From positions 1 through 15,094 of the forward strand of contig DATHGT010000387.1 in NCBI GenBank assembly GCA_035317605.1: 15,094 nucleotides of DNA. Reading direction: 5' to 3'. Position 1 is the first letter of the stretch. The number at the start of each line of letters is the position of its first letter. This document shows positions 6,449-13,512 of the stretch, one piece after another. Under the pieces are notes generated by a model. It ran no database searches, was not told the DNA's origin, and saw only the letters and a program-made list of their open reading frames with translations. The translations under genes and the position numbers were made by a program. This DNA is from DATHGT01 sp035317605 (GTDB taxonomy: Bacteria > Methylomirabilota > Methylomirabilia > Rokubacteriales > CSP1-6).

Positions 6449-7867
6449 TCAGCGGATGGCGGTCGGGCGCTCGCGGCGTAGCTCGGGCGTCGCGGTCTCG
6501 TAGGCGTGGGCGATTCTGAGCACGTGGGCCTCGCCCCAGGCGGGGCCGACGATCTGCATCGAGAGCGGCAGCCCGGCCTCGCCAACGCCGGTCGGCAGCG
6601 CCACCGAGGGCAGCCCGGCCACGTTGAAGACCTGCCGCATCGCCAGCCCCGAGCCGAACGTCACGTCCTTGCCGTTGACGCGCGCCGCGCCGGTGGCGAT
6701 CAGCGGCGCCTCCGACGGCGCCACGGGCAGGAGCAGCGCGTCGACCGACTTCAAGATCTCGTCGAACTCGCGGCGGATCGCCTCGCGCATGCGGCACGCG
6801 CGCACGTAGGCGTCGAGGGTGACACGAGCGCCCTCCTCGAAGCGCGGGTGCAGGTCCGTCCCGTAGCCCTCCGGATGCGCGGCGAACCGCTCGCGATGGA
6901 GGGCCAGGAACTCGCCGCGTGAAATCGCCTCGCGCGTCGGCTGCACTTCGCCGGCGAGCGAGAACTTGATTGTCTCGAGCTTGGCGCCGAGACGCTCGAA
7001 GACCTTCGCCGCTCCGTCGATCGCCCGCGCCACCGCCGCGTCCAGCTCCACGAAGTGCAGATCCGGGCAGAGGGCGAAGCGCAAGCCGCTCACCCCCGCG
7101 TCGATCCCCGCGGTGAAATCGGGGACCGGCACGTCGGCGCACGTGGGATCGTGAGGGTCGTAACCGGCCATCGCCTGGAGCATGAGCCCCGCGTCGAGCG
7201 CGGTGCGGGTGAGCGGACCGGCGTGATCGAGGCTGACGGCGTTGGGATAGATGCCGCGAATGCTCACGCGGCCGTAGGTGGGCTTGAGGCCGACGATGCC
7301 GCAGCACGCGGCCGGCCCGCGGATGGAGCCGCCGGTGTCGCTGCCGGTCGCGCCGGGACAGAGGAAGGCGGCGACCGCGGCGCCGGATCCGCCGCTGGAA
7401 CCGCCCGGCACACGATCGAGCGCCCACGGATTGCGGGTGGCCCCGTACCACGGATTGTTGGTGGTCGAGCCCGCCGCGAACTCGTGGGTGTTGCACTTGC
7501 CGATGAGCACGGCGCCCGCGTCCTTCAGCCGGCGGACCGAATCGGCGTCCTCGGCAGGCACGTGGTCGCGATAGAACGACGACCCGACGGTCGTCCGCAC
7601 ATCAGCGGTGTCGAAGATGTCCTTCACGCCGATGGGGACGCCGTGCAGCGGGCCGCGCCAGCGCCCGGCCGCCAGCTCGGCCTCCGCCCGACGCGCGGCC
7701 TCACGCGCTTGATCGGCCATCACGGTGACGAACGCGTTCAGCGTGGGATTCAGCCGCGCGATGCGCGCGAGGTGCACTTCCGTCACTTCCAGGGGCGAGA
7801 CCGTGCGTGCCCGCATGAGACTGCCCAGCTCGGCGATCGACAGGAAGCAGAGGTCGTCGTTGGTCAT
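6449..7867 (-). CDS. Amidase signature (AS) family amidohydrolase
   Basis: A 472-aa protein, standard length for the AS family. The catalytic Ser-cisSer-Lys triad is complete: K82 in PIGVKDIFD, cis-Ser S157 in PGGSSGGSGAAVA and nucleophile S181 in GSDTGGSIRGPA. The 24-residue distance between the two serines is typical of the family. The C-terminal PLSMQIVGPAWGE motif is also characteristic. It hydrolyses a carboxamide or related bond in the cytoplasm. GatA-type transamidase function is unlikely since gatB/gatC are absent and the context is catabolic. Its ATG overlaps the stop of the upstream LLM gene (ATGA), so the two are translationally coupled. The long frame continuing upstream of this start lies within the LLM gene and is not used. 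Confidence 0.95.
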   Translation of the reverse strand: MTNDDLCFLSIAELGSLMRARTVSPLEVTEVHLARIARLNPTLNAFVTVMADQAREAARRAEAELAAGRWRGPLHGVPIGVKDIFDTADVRTTVGSSFYRDHVPAEDADSVRRLKDAGAVLIGKCNTHEFAAGSTTNNPWYGATRNPWALDRVPGGSSGGSGAAVAAFLCPGATGSDTGGSIRGPAACCGIVGLKPTYGRVSIRGIYPNAVSLDHAGPLTRTALDAGLMLQAMAGYDPHDPTCADVPVPDFTAGIDAGVSGLRFALCPDLHFVELDAAVARAIDGAAKVFERLGAKLETIKFSLAGEVQPTREAISRGEFLALHRERFAAHPEGYGTDLHPRFEEGARVTLDAYVRACRMREAIRREFDEILKSVDALLLPVAPSEAPLIATGAARVNGKDVTFGSGLAMRQVFNVAGLPSVALPTGVGEAGLPLSMQIVGPAWGEAHVLRIAHAYETATPELRRERPTAIR

Positions 7868-8784
7868 GTGAGCCCCACCACCACCGCCAGCGCCTCGACC
7901 TGCTCGGCGTAGCGGCAGACGGGATTGAGCAGCAGGTGGTTGGCGCCCATGTCCACCAGCTCCTCCAGCCGCTCCCGCACCTGCTCGGGCGTGCCGTGGA
8001 CGCCCGAGGCGTCGGTCCCGGCCGGATTGCGATACACCACCGTGAACCAGCGATCCAGCTCGGCCCGCGCCACGTCCGCGCGCTCGTGCACCGACATGAA
8101 CACGCGCTTGGAGACCGGGAAGGCCTGCGGGTCGCGGCCGGCCTCCTTGAGCGCAGCCTTGAGGATCGGCACACTGCGGCCGAACACGGCCTTGCTGGAG
8201 CCGCCCGAGCCCATCCATCCGTCGCCGATGATCGCGGTGCGACGGATCGCGTCGGGATGATCGCCACCTAGCCAGATCGGCGGCCGCGGCTTCTGCACGG
8301 GCTTGAGCGTCATCGTCTCGCCCTCGAGCCGGAAGATGTCGCCCTGGTAGTCGACCTTCGACTCGGTCCACAGCGCCTTGATCACCTCGACGCCTTCCCG
8401 GAACCGTCGCACCCGGCGCTCGGTGGGGACCTGGAACTGATGGTAGTGATGCTCGCGGCCGATCCCGATGCCGAGGATCGCCCGGCCGTTGCTCAGGTGG
8501 TCGAGGGTGGCGACCTGGTGCGCGACCGTGACGGGACTCGCCACGGGCAGGACCAGCACCGACACGCCGACGCGAATCCGCGTGGTGGCCGCGGCGGCGA
8601 AGGTCAGCACGCCCATGGCGTCGAACGAGTAGACGTGGTCCAGCGCGTTCGAGGTCACCCACAGATCGTGGAAGCCGACGGCCTCGGCGCGCTGGGCGAC
8701 CTGGCGAACCGTCGCCACGTCCAATGGGTCAGGCGAGCGGTGGGGCAACGACATCCCGAGCGAGATCCGATCTTTCAGCGCCAT
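7864..8784 (-). CDS. LLM-class flavin (FMN or F420)-dependent oxidoreductase, 306 aa
   Basis: A luciferase-like TIM barrel. The core block TTRIRVGVSVLVLP (67-80), then NGRAILGIGIGRE (99-111), is the typical beta3-beta4 region that lines the flavin pocket. PRPPIWLGGD (166-175) and GDGWMGSGG (187-195) match the later phosphate-binding strand and loop. The family uses FMNH2 with O2 (monooxygenases) or F420 (dehydrogenases/reductases), and which applies here is not decidable from sequence by eye. At 306 aa it is shorter than the two sister LLM genes in the cluster. It sits 9 bp after the upstream LLM gene and overlaps the amidase start by 4 bp, implying its product could feed the amidase or vice versa. 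Confidence 0.93.
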   Translation of the reverse strand: MALKDRISLGMSLPHRSPDPLDVATVRQVAQRAEAVGFHDLWVTSNALDHVYSFDAMGVLTFAAAATTRIRVGVSVLVLPVASPVTVAHQVATLDHLSNGRAILGIGIGREHHYHQFQVPTERRVRRFREGVEVIKALWTESKVDYQGDIFRLEGETMTLKPVQKPRPPIWLGGDHPDAIRRTAIIGDGWMGSGGSSKAVFGRSVPILKAALKEAGRDPQAFPVSKRVFMSVHERADVARAELDRWFTVVYRNPAGTDASGVHGTPEQVRERLEELVDMGANHLLLNPVCRYAEQVEALAVVVGLT

Positions 8785-8793
8785 GGTCCCTTC

Positions 8794-9831
8794 CTATCGG
8801 CAGTGCGGCATGACGTCGCGGGCGAAGAGCGTCATCGACTCGCGGACCATCGTGTGCTCCATCAACCCGCCCTGGTTGAAGTAGCAGATGAATTCGTCCA
8901 TCCCGTATTCCTTCCTCAAATCATGGATGCGCCTGATGCAGTAGTCGGGATCGCCGAAGACGGCCATCTCGCGGTCGAAGTCCTCGTACTTCACCCGCTC
9001 CATGCGGGCCAGCACCTGGCGCCAGGCCTCGAAGCTCTTGATGTCGGTGGAGCCGAGCGGCTTGAGGCGCAGCGCGGCCTCGCGCAGGAAGTTCAGCAGC
9101 CCGGCCTCGGAGTCCTGGCGCGCTTGCGCCCGGCTCGCCGCCACGTGCACGGGAAACGCGAGCGCGGCGTCGCCCGGAGCGTCGGCGGGCAGCGCGTCAC
9201 GGTACACGGCCAGCCCTTCCTTGAGCTTGTCCGGGGGATTGATCAGCGGGGTGGCGAAGATCGGGAGCCGTCGCCGCGCGGCGATCGGAAACGTGTCCGG
9301 GCTGTTGGCCGCGATGCGCACGGGCGGATGCGGCGACTGCACGGGCTTGGGCACCACGGTCAGCTCGCGGGCGTGGAAGAACTTGCCCTCGAACGAGAAC
9401 TGCTTCTCGGTCCACGCCTTCACGATGAAGTCGAGCGCCTCGTCGAAGCGGTCGCGGCTCTCTTCCTGGGCAATGTCGTAGCCCGCGTAGTGAGCCGGCG
9501 CGGTCCCGCGTCCCACACCGAACTCCAGCCGGCCGTTGCTGAGGATGTCGGTGATCGCGGCTTGCTCGGCGATCTTCACTGGATTATGGAGCGGCAGCAG
9601 CGTCACCGCGGTGCCCAGGCGGATGCGCGTCGTTCGCTGGGCCGCCGCCGCCAGCACCATGAGCGGATCGGCCAGGATCGAGAACGCCCGGCTGAAGTGC
9701 AGCTCGCCGAGCCACACGGTGTCGAAGCCGATCACGTCCCCCAGCTCGATCTGCGCGACCAGGTCCATGTAGCGCTGGCGCTCACTGCTGGTCCCCGCGC
9801 ACGGCAACTGGTCGAAGAACCCGAAACGCAT
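8794..9831 (-). CDS. LLM-class flavin-dependent monooxygenase, 345 aa
   Basis: A full-length luciferase-like protein. The N-terminal strand MRFGFFDQ is followed by WLGELHFSR (40-48), with a His at the position that is EHHF in bacterial luciferases. TTRIRLGTAVTLLPLHNP (67-84) and SNGRLEFGVGRGT (98-110) form the flavin-binding half, and HPPVRIAANSPD the later barrel strand. It resembles alkanal/xenobiotic monooxygenases more than F420 reductases, but this is an impression. The upstream leader is unusual: the Shine-Dalgarno AGGAG (complement of 9842-9846) lies inside a 10-bp direct repeat and follows a G-rich, hairpin-containing stretch. It is separated from the next LLM gene by 9 bp. Confidence 0.93.
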   Translation of the reverse strand: MRFGFFDQLPCAGTSSERQRYMDLVAQIELGDVIGFDTVWLGELHFSRAFSILADPLMVLAAAAQRTTRIRLGTAVTLLPLHNPVKIAEQAAITDILSNGRLEFGVGRGTAPAHYAGYDIAQEESRDRFDEALDFIVKAWTEKQFSFEGKFFHARELTVVPKPVQSPHPPVRIAANSPDTFPIAARRRLPIFATPLINPPDKLKEGLAVYRDALPADAPGDAALAFPVHVAASRAQARQDSEAGLLNFLREAALRLKPLGSTDIKSFEAWRQVLARMERVKYEDFDREMAVFGDPDYCIRRIHDLRKEYGMDEFICYFNQGGLMEHTMVRESMTLFARDVMPHCR

Positions 9832-9864
9832 ATTGGCCTTTCTCCTGGATTTACTTAATGGGGG

Positions 9865-9891
9865 CCCCTACGGCTCCCCCCATACCCCCCC
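9865..9891 (-). other. Potential G-quadruplex in the leader of the 345-aa LLM gene
   Basis: On the minus (sense) strand the C-runs become G7-TAT-G6-AGCCGTA-G4. By splitting the G7 run this fits G3+ tracts with loops of 1, 3 and 7 nt, the canonical quadruplex pattern. It would lie about 34-60 nt upstream of the LLM start codon in the transcript. Actual folding competes with the ATGGGGG/CCCCCAT stem. Confidence 0.35.
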
Positions 9892-9900
9892 GACGCGTTT

Positions 9901-9921
9901 CGCCCCGGCTTCGCCGGGGCG
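9901..9921. repeat. Perfect GC hairpin between the ThDP-enzyme and LLM genes
   Basis: CGCCCCGGC-TTC-GCCGGGGCG has 9-bp arms and a 3-nt loop (a C-TTC-G closing as on stable tetraloops). It sits about 36 bp after the stop of the ThDP enzyme. No T-run follows on either strand, so it is more likely an mRNA-processing or stability structure, or a REP-like dispersed repeat, than an intrinsic terminator. Confidence 0.5.
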
Positions 9922-9956
9922 CTCCTGGATTCTGCGCTCTTTCGATTCGGCGCTCT

Positions 9957-11651
9957 TCAGTGCCGGCCGCCGGCGGCGCCTCCGGGTGTGGGCGCGGCGG
10001 GCGGGAAGTATTCGGCGACGGGAATCTCGATCACGGCCGGGCGATTGGCGGCGAGCGCGGTCTTGACCGCGTCGGCGATCTCGTCGGGGCGCTGGACGTA
10101 CATACCGAGGGCGCCGTAGACCTCGGCGAGCTTGTCGAAGCGCGGGTTGATCAGGTCGACGCCGATGTACTTGGCGCCGAACAGCCGCTGCTGCTGGGCC
10201 TTCTCGGCCCCGTGGCAGCTATTGTTCAGAACGATGGCCACCAGCGGGATGTGGTGTCGAACCGCGGTGTTCAGCTCCTGCGACGCGTAGAGGAAGCCGC
10301 CGTCGCCCTGGAGGCTGATGGCCGGCCGATCGGGCCGGCCGAGCTTGGTGCCGAGGCCGACGGCGAGTCCCATGCCGAGACCGCCGTGGCCCGCGTAGTT
10401 GAAGAACGTGCGCGGGATCTCGAAGTTGAGCCGGTCGTACGCGAGCCCGGGCGCCACCCCCGCGTCGAGCGTCACCATGCAGTCGCGCGGCAAGGCCTTG
10501 CGCAACTCGGGATAGACGCGCTGGGGCATCATCGGCTCGCCGCTGAGACTCAGCTCGGCGGCCAGCCGGGCTTGACGGCGCGCGGCGAGCGCGGCGATCT
10601 CGCTCCGCCAGGCCGCGTTGGGACGTCCCTGAGGATGGGCCTCGCGCAGCGCCGCGAGCAAGGACTCGGCGACCGCGCGCGCGTCGCCCACGATCCCCAC
10701 GGCCACCGGGTAGTTGCGGCCGATCTCCTGGGAATCGACGTCGACCTGCACGATCTGGGTCGCGGGATCGATCACCCGGTTGTCCCAGAAGGTCGTCCCC
10801 TGATTGAGCCGGGTGCCGAGGGCGAGGATCACGTCGGCGCGGTGCAGCGCCTCGGCCGCTTCGCCGGAGCCTCGTCCACCGGGAGGCCCCACGTAGAGGT
10901 GATGGCTGTTCGGCACCGCGTCGTGGTGGCCGTACGAGGGCACGATGGCCATGTCGAGCGCTTCCGCCAGCGCGACCGCTTCCTTGCTGGCCTCGGCGTC
11001 GATGACGCCGCCGCCGACCAGCAGCGCGGGCCGCTGCGCTTGCCCCAGCAGCGCCGCCGCGCGCTGGACGGCCTGGGCGTCGCCGGCGTTGCGGTGCTCG
11101 ACCGCGCGGTAGGCTCGCGGCGGCGACACCTCGTCGGCCACGCTCTGGTTGTCGAGGAGGTCGCGCGGGATGTCGAGGAACACGGGACCGCACTTGTCGG
11201 CGAGCGCGGCGCGGAAGGCGTAGTGCAGCATCTCGAGGATGCGCTCGCTCCGGTTCACCTGCAGCGCGAGCTTGGTGATGGGCTTGAAGATCCCGACCAG
11301 GTCGAACGCCTGGGCTCCGTCGCGATAGATGAAGTCGCGGCCGACGTCGCCGGCGATGACGACGACCGGCGCGCGGCCCTTGTAGGCCAGCGCCACGCCC
11401 GTGATGAGGTTCGTGGTCCCCGGTCCGGAGGTCGTCAGGCACGCGGTGGGCTTGCCCGACGCCCGCGCGTAGCCGTAGGCCATGAACGCCGCGCCCTCTT
11501 CGTGGCGGGTGTCGACGAAGCGGATGTCGCTCCGGCCGTACATCTCGGTGACGATGCTGTTGGTGGTCGTACCCACCACCCCGAAGGTGTGGTCGACACC
11601 TTCGGCACGCAGGGCTTCGACGACGGCCAGACCGGCTTTCATCTGCGCCAT
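9957..11651 (-). CDS. ThDP-dependent enzyme, acetolactate-synthase/decarboxylase-like
   Basis: A 564-aa protein with the three-domain ThDP fold. The N-terminal Pyr domain has the cofactor-activating glutamate E51 in RHEEGAAFMAYGYARASGKP. LTTSGPGTTNLITG (72-85) is the conserved loop after it. The middle domain (about 195-340) contains the Rossmann-like LLVGGGV. The C-terminal PP domain binds Mg-ThDP through GDG (449-451) and NN (476-477). The family makes or breaks carbon-carbon bonds next to a keto group (acetolactate synthase, benzoylformate decarboxylase, 2-hydroxyacyl-CoA lyase, sulfoacetaldehyde acetyltransferase). No small regulatory subunit gene (ilvN/ilvH-like) is nearby, which argues against an anabolic acetolactate synthase. 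The C-terminus is a Gly/Pro/Ala-rich tail (about 548-564). It starts 13 bp after the stop of the alpha/beta-fold gene. Substrate unknown. Confidence 0.93.
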   Translation of the reverse strand: MAQMKAGLAVVEALRAEGVDHTFGVVGTTTNSIVTEMYGRSDIRFVDTRHEEGAAFMAYGYARASGKPTACLTTSGPGTTNLITGVALAYKGRAPVVVIAGDVGRDFIYRDGAQAFDLVGIFKPITKLALQVNRSERILEMLHYAFRAALADKCGPVFLDIPRDLLDNQSVADEVSPPRAYRAVEHRNAGDAQAVQRAAALLGQAQRPALLVGGGVIDAEASKEAVALAEALDMAIVPSYGHHDAVPNSHHLYVGPPGGRGSGEAAEALHRADVILALGTRLNQGTTFWDNRVIDPATQIVQVDVDSQEIGRNYPVAVGIVGDARAVAESLLAALREAHPQGRPNAAWRSEIAALAARRQARLAAELSLSGEPMMPQRVYPELRKALPRDCMVTLDAGVAPGLAYDRLNFEIPRTFFNYAGHGGLGMGLAVGLGTKLGRPDRPAISLQGDGGFLYASQELNTAVRHHIPLVAIVLNNSCHGAEKAQQQRLFGAKYIGVDLINPRFDKLAEVYGALGMYVQRPDEIADAVKTALAANRPAVIEIPVAEYFPPAAPTPGGAAGGRH

Positions 11652-11664
11652 GGGCTCCCTCGCT

Positions 11665-12276
11665 CTACGGGTGAATGACGGTGGGCGTGCGGCTGATGAT
11701 GAACGCCTCGTGGCGCTCCAGGAAGTCGGCGACCACCTCGGCGAACGCCTCCGGTCGATCGCGGCCGATCGCGTGCGCGGCGTCGTAGACGAAGACGAGA
11801 TGGCTGTTCGGGATCAGCTTCGTGTAGACGCGACCGGTGTCCTGAGCCGCTTGACGGTCGGCGGTACCGAACAGCACCAGCGTCGGCGTCGTCACCTCGG
11901 GCATCCGCCGCTCGAGCTCACCGCGAGGCGCAGCGCCGATCGCCGTCGGCGCTTCCAGCACGAGAGCGCGCACGCGCTCCGGCTCGGCCAGCGCGAACCA
12001 CAGCGCCGCCGTGCTCGCCTCCGCGGTGGCCATGAAGTCGACGTCCGTGAGGCCGAGGCACTCGATGATCCGCCCGATCGTCGCCGCCGCTTCGGACCCG
12101 GGCCGGCCCGGCGGCAGGGTCTCGACGGCGATCACACGGAACCGGCGGGCCAGCAGCTCGTGAGCGGGCGACGGCGTCGACAAGTCCGCGCCGAAGTGCA
12201 CGAGCGGGCTGCCCTGCCCCGCTTCCAGATAGCGCGCGCGAATCCCGTCGACCTCGACGCGACCTTCCGTGAACAT
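11665..12276 (-). CDS. Short alpha/beta-hydrolase-fold protein lacking the catalytic serine
   Basis: 203 aa, shorter than the 250-300 aa usual for the family. The segment ALAEPERVRALVLEAP (95-110) and the C-terminal TPTLVLFGTADRQ (130-142) plus DAAHAIGRDRPEAF (165-178) are unmistakable alpha/beta-hydrolase strands. They supply the acid (D140) and histidine (H168) of the triad. The nucleophile elbow that should read G-x-S-x-G reads A-T-A-E-A (83-87), putting Ala85 where the serine belongs; the 14-residue distance to PERV confirms the register. The HG oxyanion motif is also altered (VHFG, 27-29 region) and the cap domain is missing. It is therefore either a pseudo-enzyme, a binding or scaffold protein, or an enzyme with another mechanism. 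The frame is intact, so it is not an obvious pseudogene. It lies between LLM and ThDP genes with gaps of 5 and 13 bp. Confidence 0.85.
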   Translation of the reverse strand: MFTEGRVEVDGIRARYLEAGQGSPLVHFGADLSTPSPAHELLARRFRVIAVETLPPGRPGSEAAATIGRIIECLGLTDVDFMATAEASTAALWFALAEPERVRALVLEAPTAIGAAPRGELERRMPEVTTPTLVLFGTADRQAAQDTGRVYTKLIPNSHLVFVYDAAHAIGRDRPEAFAEVVADFLERHEAFIISRTPTVIHP

Positions 12277-12281
12277 CGCTC

Positions 12282-13358
12282 TCAGATGCCCCGGATGCGC
12301 GGCAGGACTTTCGTCCCGAACAGCTCCAGCGAGCGCGTGAGCCAGCCCATGTCGCGCGAGGACGGGGGCGTCAGCGAGAGGTCGACCACGCCGGCGCCGA
12401 TCTCGTCGCGGCAGCGCTGGATCTGGTCGATGATCGTGTCCGGGCCGCCGATGAAGGTGGTCGGCAGCGCCGCGTTCACGATGGCCGCGCGCGGAACCCC
12501 GGCCACGTTGCGCTGATCGAGCGTGCTCAGCGCGTCGCGCACGCCCGCGCGCAGCGGGAACGGCGCCTGCTTGGACTGCTGGTCGAACAGCTCCTGGGCT
12601 TCGGTGTCGGTGTCGGCCACGATCATGTTGGCCCGATAGACGACATCGTCCGGCCCCGGCTCCCAACCGTGGCGCGCGCACGCCTCGCGGTAGTAGCGCC
12701 CGGCCCGGGCCGTGGACTCCCACGTGCCGTAGGAGAGACCGCAGCCGAGACGATGGCTCGCCGCGAACTCGCAGGACTCTTTGCTGGTGCCGAGCGCGTA
12801 CGTCTTCGGATACGGCTGCTGGAGCGGACGCGGCCAGACCGAGACCGTGCGGAACTGGAAGTGCCGGCCCTGCCAGGCGAACGGCTGGGGCTCCGTCCAC
12901 GCCTTGAGGATCAGCTCCATGCCCTCGTCGGTGCGCCCGCGCGCCTCCGTCGGGTTGAGGTCGTAGGTCAGATACTCGTTGGTGGTTCCCCGCAGCAGAC
13001 CGACCACGAGGCGTCCCTGGCAGAAGGTGTCGAGCATCGCGAGCTCTTCGGCCACCCGCACCGGGTTGCTCTGCGGGACGATGGGACCGAGCACCGCGAT
13101 CGTGAGCTTCTTTACGTGGGCCGCGATGAAGGCGGCCGCGAGGAGGGGGTTCGGGGTCAGGATGCGCGGCGAGTAGTGATGCTCGGAGACGCTCACCCAA
13201 TCGAAGCCCAGCTCTTCGACGAGCTGCAAGCGCTCGATCATGGCCCGATAGGCCTCGGCCCCCGCCTCGCGGTCGTAGGCACCGGAGGGCACAGGCCACT
13301 CCGGTCGAAGCGGCTCGGGCGCGAGGTACCGCACGGTTTCGAAGAACGAGACTTTCAT
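12282..13358 (-). CDS. LLM-class flavin-dependent monooxygenase, 358 aa
   Basis: A luciferase-like monooxygenase. VSVSEHHYSPR (55-65) holds the EHH motif typical of bacterial luciferase-like monooxygenases. LTIAVLGPIVPQSNPVRVAEE (85-105) and CQGRLVVGLLRGTTNEY (113-129) form the flavin-binding region, and WQGRHFQFRTVSVWPRPLQQPYP is the conserved barrel segment before the later strand. It differs clearly from the other two LLM proteins in the cluster and is not a recent tandem copy. The ATG at 13358 has a GGGAGG-type Shine-Dalgarno about 8 nt ahead. A long palindrome lies just upstream (13381-13504), and the alpha/beta-fold gene follows after 5 bp. FMNH2 would need to come from a reductase not encoded in this window. 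Confidence 0.93.
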   Translation of the reverse strand: MKVSFFETVRYLAPEPLRPEWPVPSGAYDREAGAEAYRAMIERLQLVEELGFDWVSVSEHHYSPRILTPNPLLAAAFIAAHVKKLTIAVLGPIVPQSNPVRVAEELAMLDTFCQGRLVVGLLRGTTNEYLTYDLNPTEARGRTDEGMELILKAWTEPQPFAWQGRHFQFRTVSVWPRPLQQPYPKTYALGTSKESCEFAASHRLGCGLSYGTWESTARAGRYYREACARHGWEPGPDDVVYRANMIVADTDTEAQELFDQQSKQAPFPLRAGVRDALSTLDQRNVAGVPRAAIVNAALPTTFIGGPDTIIDQIQRCRDEIGAGVVDLSLTPPSSRDMGWLTRSLELFGTKVLPRIRGI

Positions 13359-13380
13359 GTGCTTACCTCCCTCGCGCCCA

Positions 13381-13504
13381 GCGGAATTGGATGACCGTCC
13401 CGCGTCGCGGTCTAGCGCCGATTTCGCAGAAAAGAGGAGCGCAGCTCCTCTTTTCGAGGACCCAGGCCAGCCGACCGCGACGCGGGACGGTCATCCAATT
13501 CCGC
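13381..13504. repeat. 124-bp nested palindrome with 32-bp perfect inverted ends (MITE-like)
   Basis: The left arm 13381-13412 (starting GCGGAATTGGATGACCG) and the right arm 13473-13504 (ending CGGTCATCCAATTCCGC) are perfect 32-bp reverse complements. They enclose 60 bp that contain a second perfect 12-bp hairpin at 13429-13455. Each outer arm also carries the short palindrome CCGCG-T-CGCGG. It fills almost the entire gap between the NIPSNAP stop (13513) and the Shine-Dalgarno of the LLM gene. Size, perfect ends and absence of coding potential suggest a small non-autonomous mobile element or a dispersed repeat. A direct repeat GCCCAGCGG (13376-13384 and 13516-13524) brackets it but overlaps the left end, so a target duplication is uncertain. 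Confidence 0.8.
13429..13455. terminator. Bidirectional intrinsic-terminator-like hairpin inside the palindrome
   Basis: GAAAAGAGGAGC-GCA-GCTCCTCTTTTC is a perfect 12-bp-arm hairpin with a 3-nt loop. Read on either strand it gives an A-tract, a GC-containing 7-bp stem (GAGGAGC) and a T-tract of four, the layout of two-way intrinsic terminators. The T-tract is short, so efficiency may be modest. If active, it would end NIPSNAP transcripts before the downstream LLM gene. Confidence 0.5.
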
Positions 13505-13512
13505 GTGGTTCA

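Larger units (their letters stand above)
9842..9931. repeat. Hairpin/C-run cassette bounded by 10-bp direct repeats
   Basis: CTCCTGGATT occurs at 9842-9851 and again at 9922-9931, exactly 80 bp apart. Between them lie an ATGGGGG/CCCCCAT inverted repeat (9858-9864 with 9877-9883) and a strong hairpin at 9901-9921. Runs of 4, 6 and 7 C also occur. The direct repeats could be the target duplication of a small inserted element or the ends of a duplicated leader. The left copy supplies the Shine-Dalgarno of the downstream LLM gene. Confidence 0.5.

Noticed and set aside
8440..9858. 472-codon plus-strand frame opposite the LLM genes
   Set aside because: Both minus-strand LLM genes show family motifs; the opposing frame has none.
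9858..11678. 606-codon plus-strand frame opposite the ThDP enzyme
   Set aside because: The minus strand encodes all ThDP motifs. The plus-strand product is charged low-complexity sequence and its start lies within the hairpin cassette.
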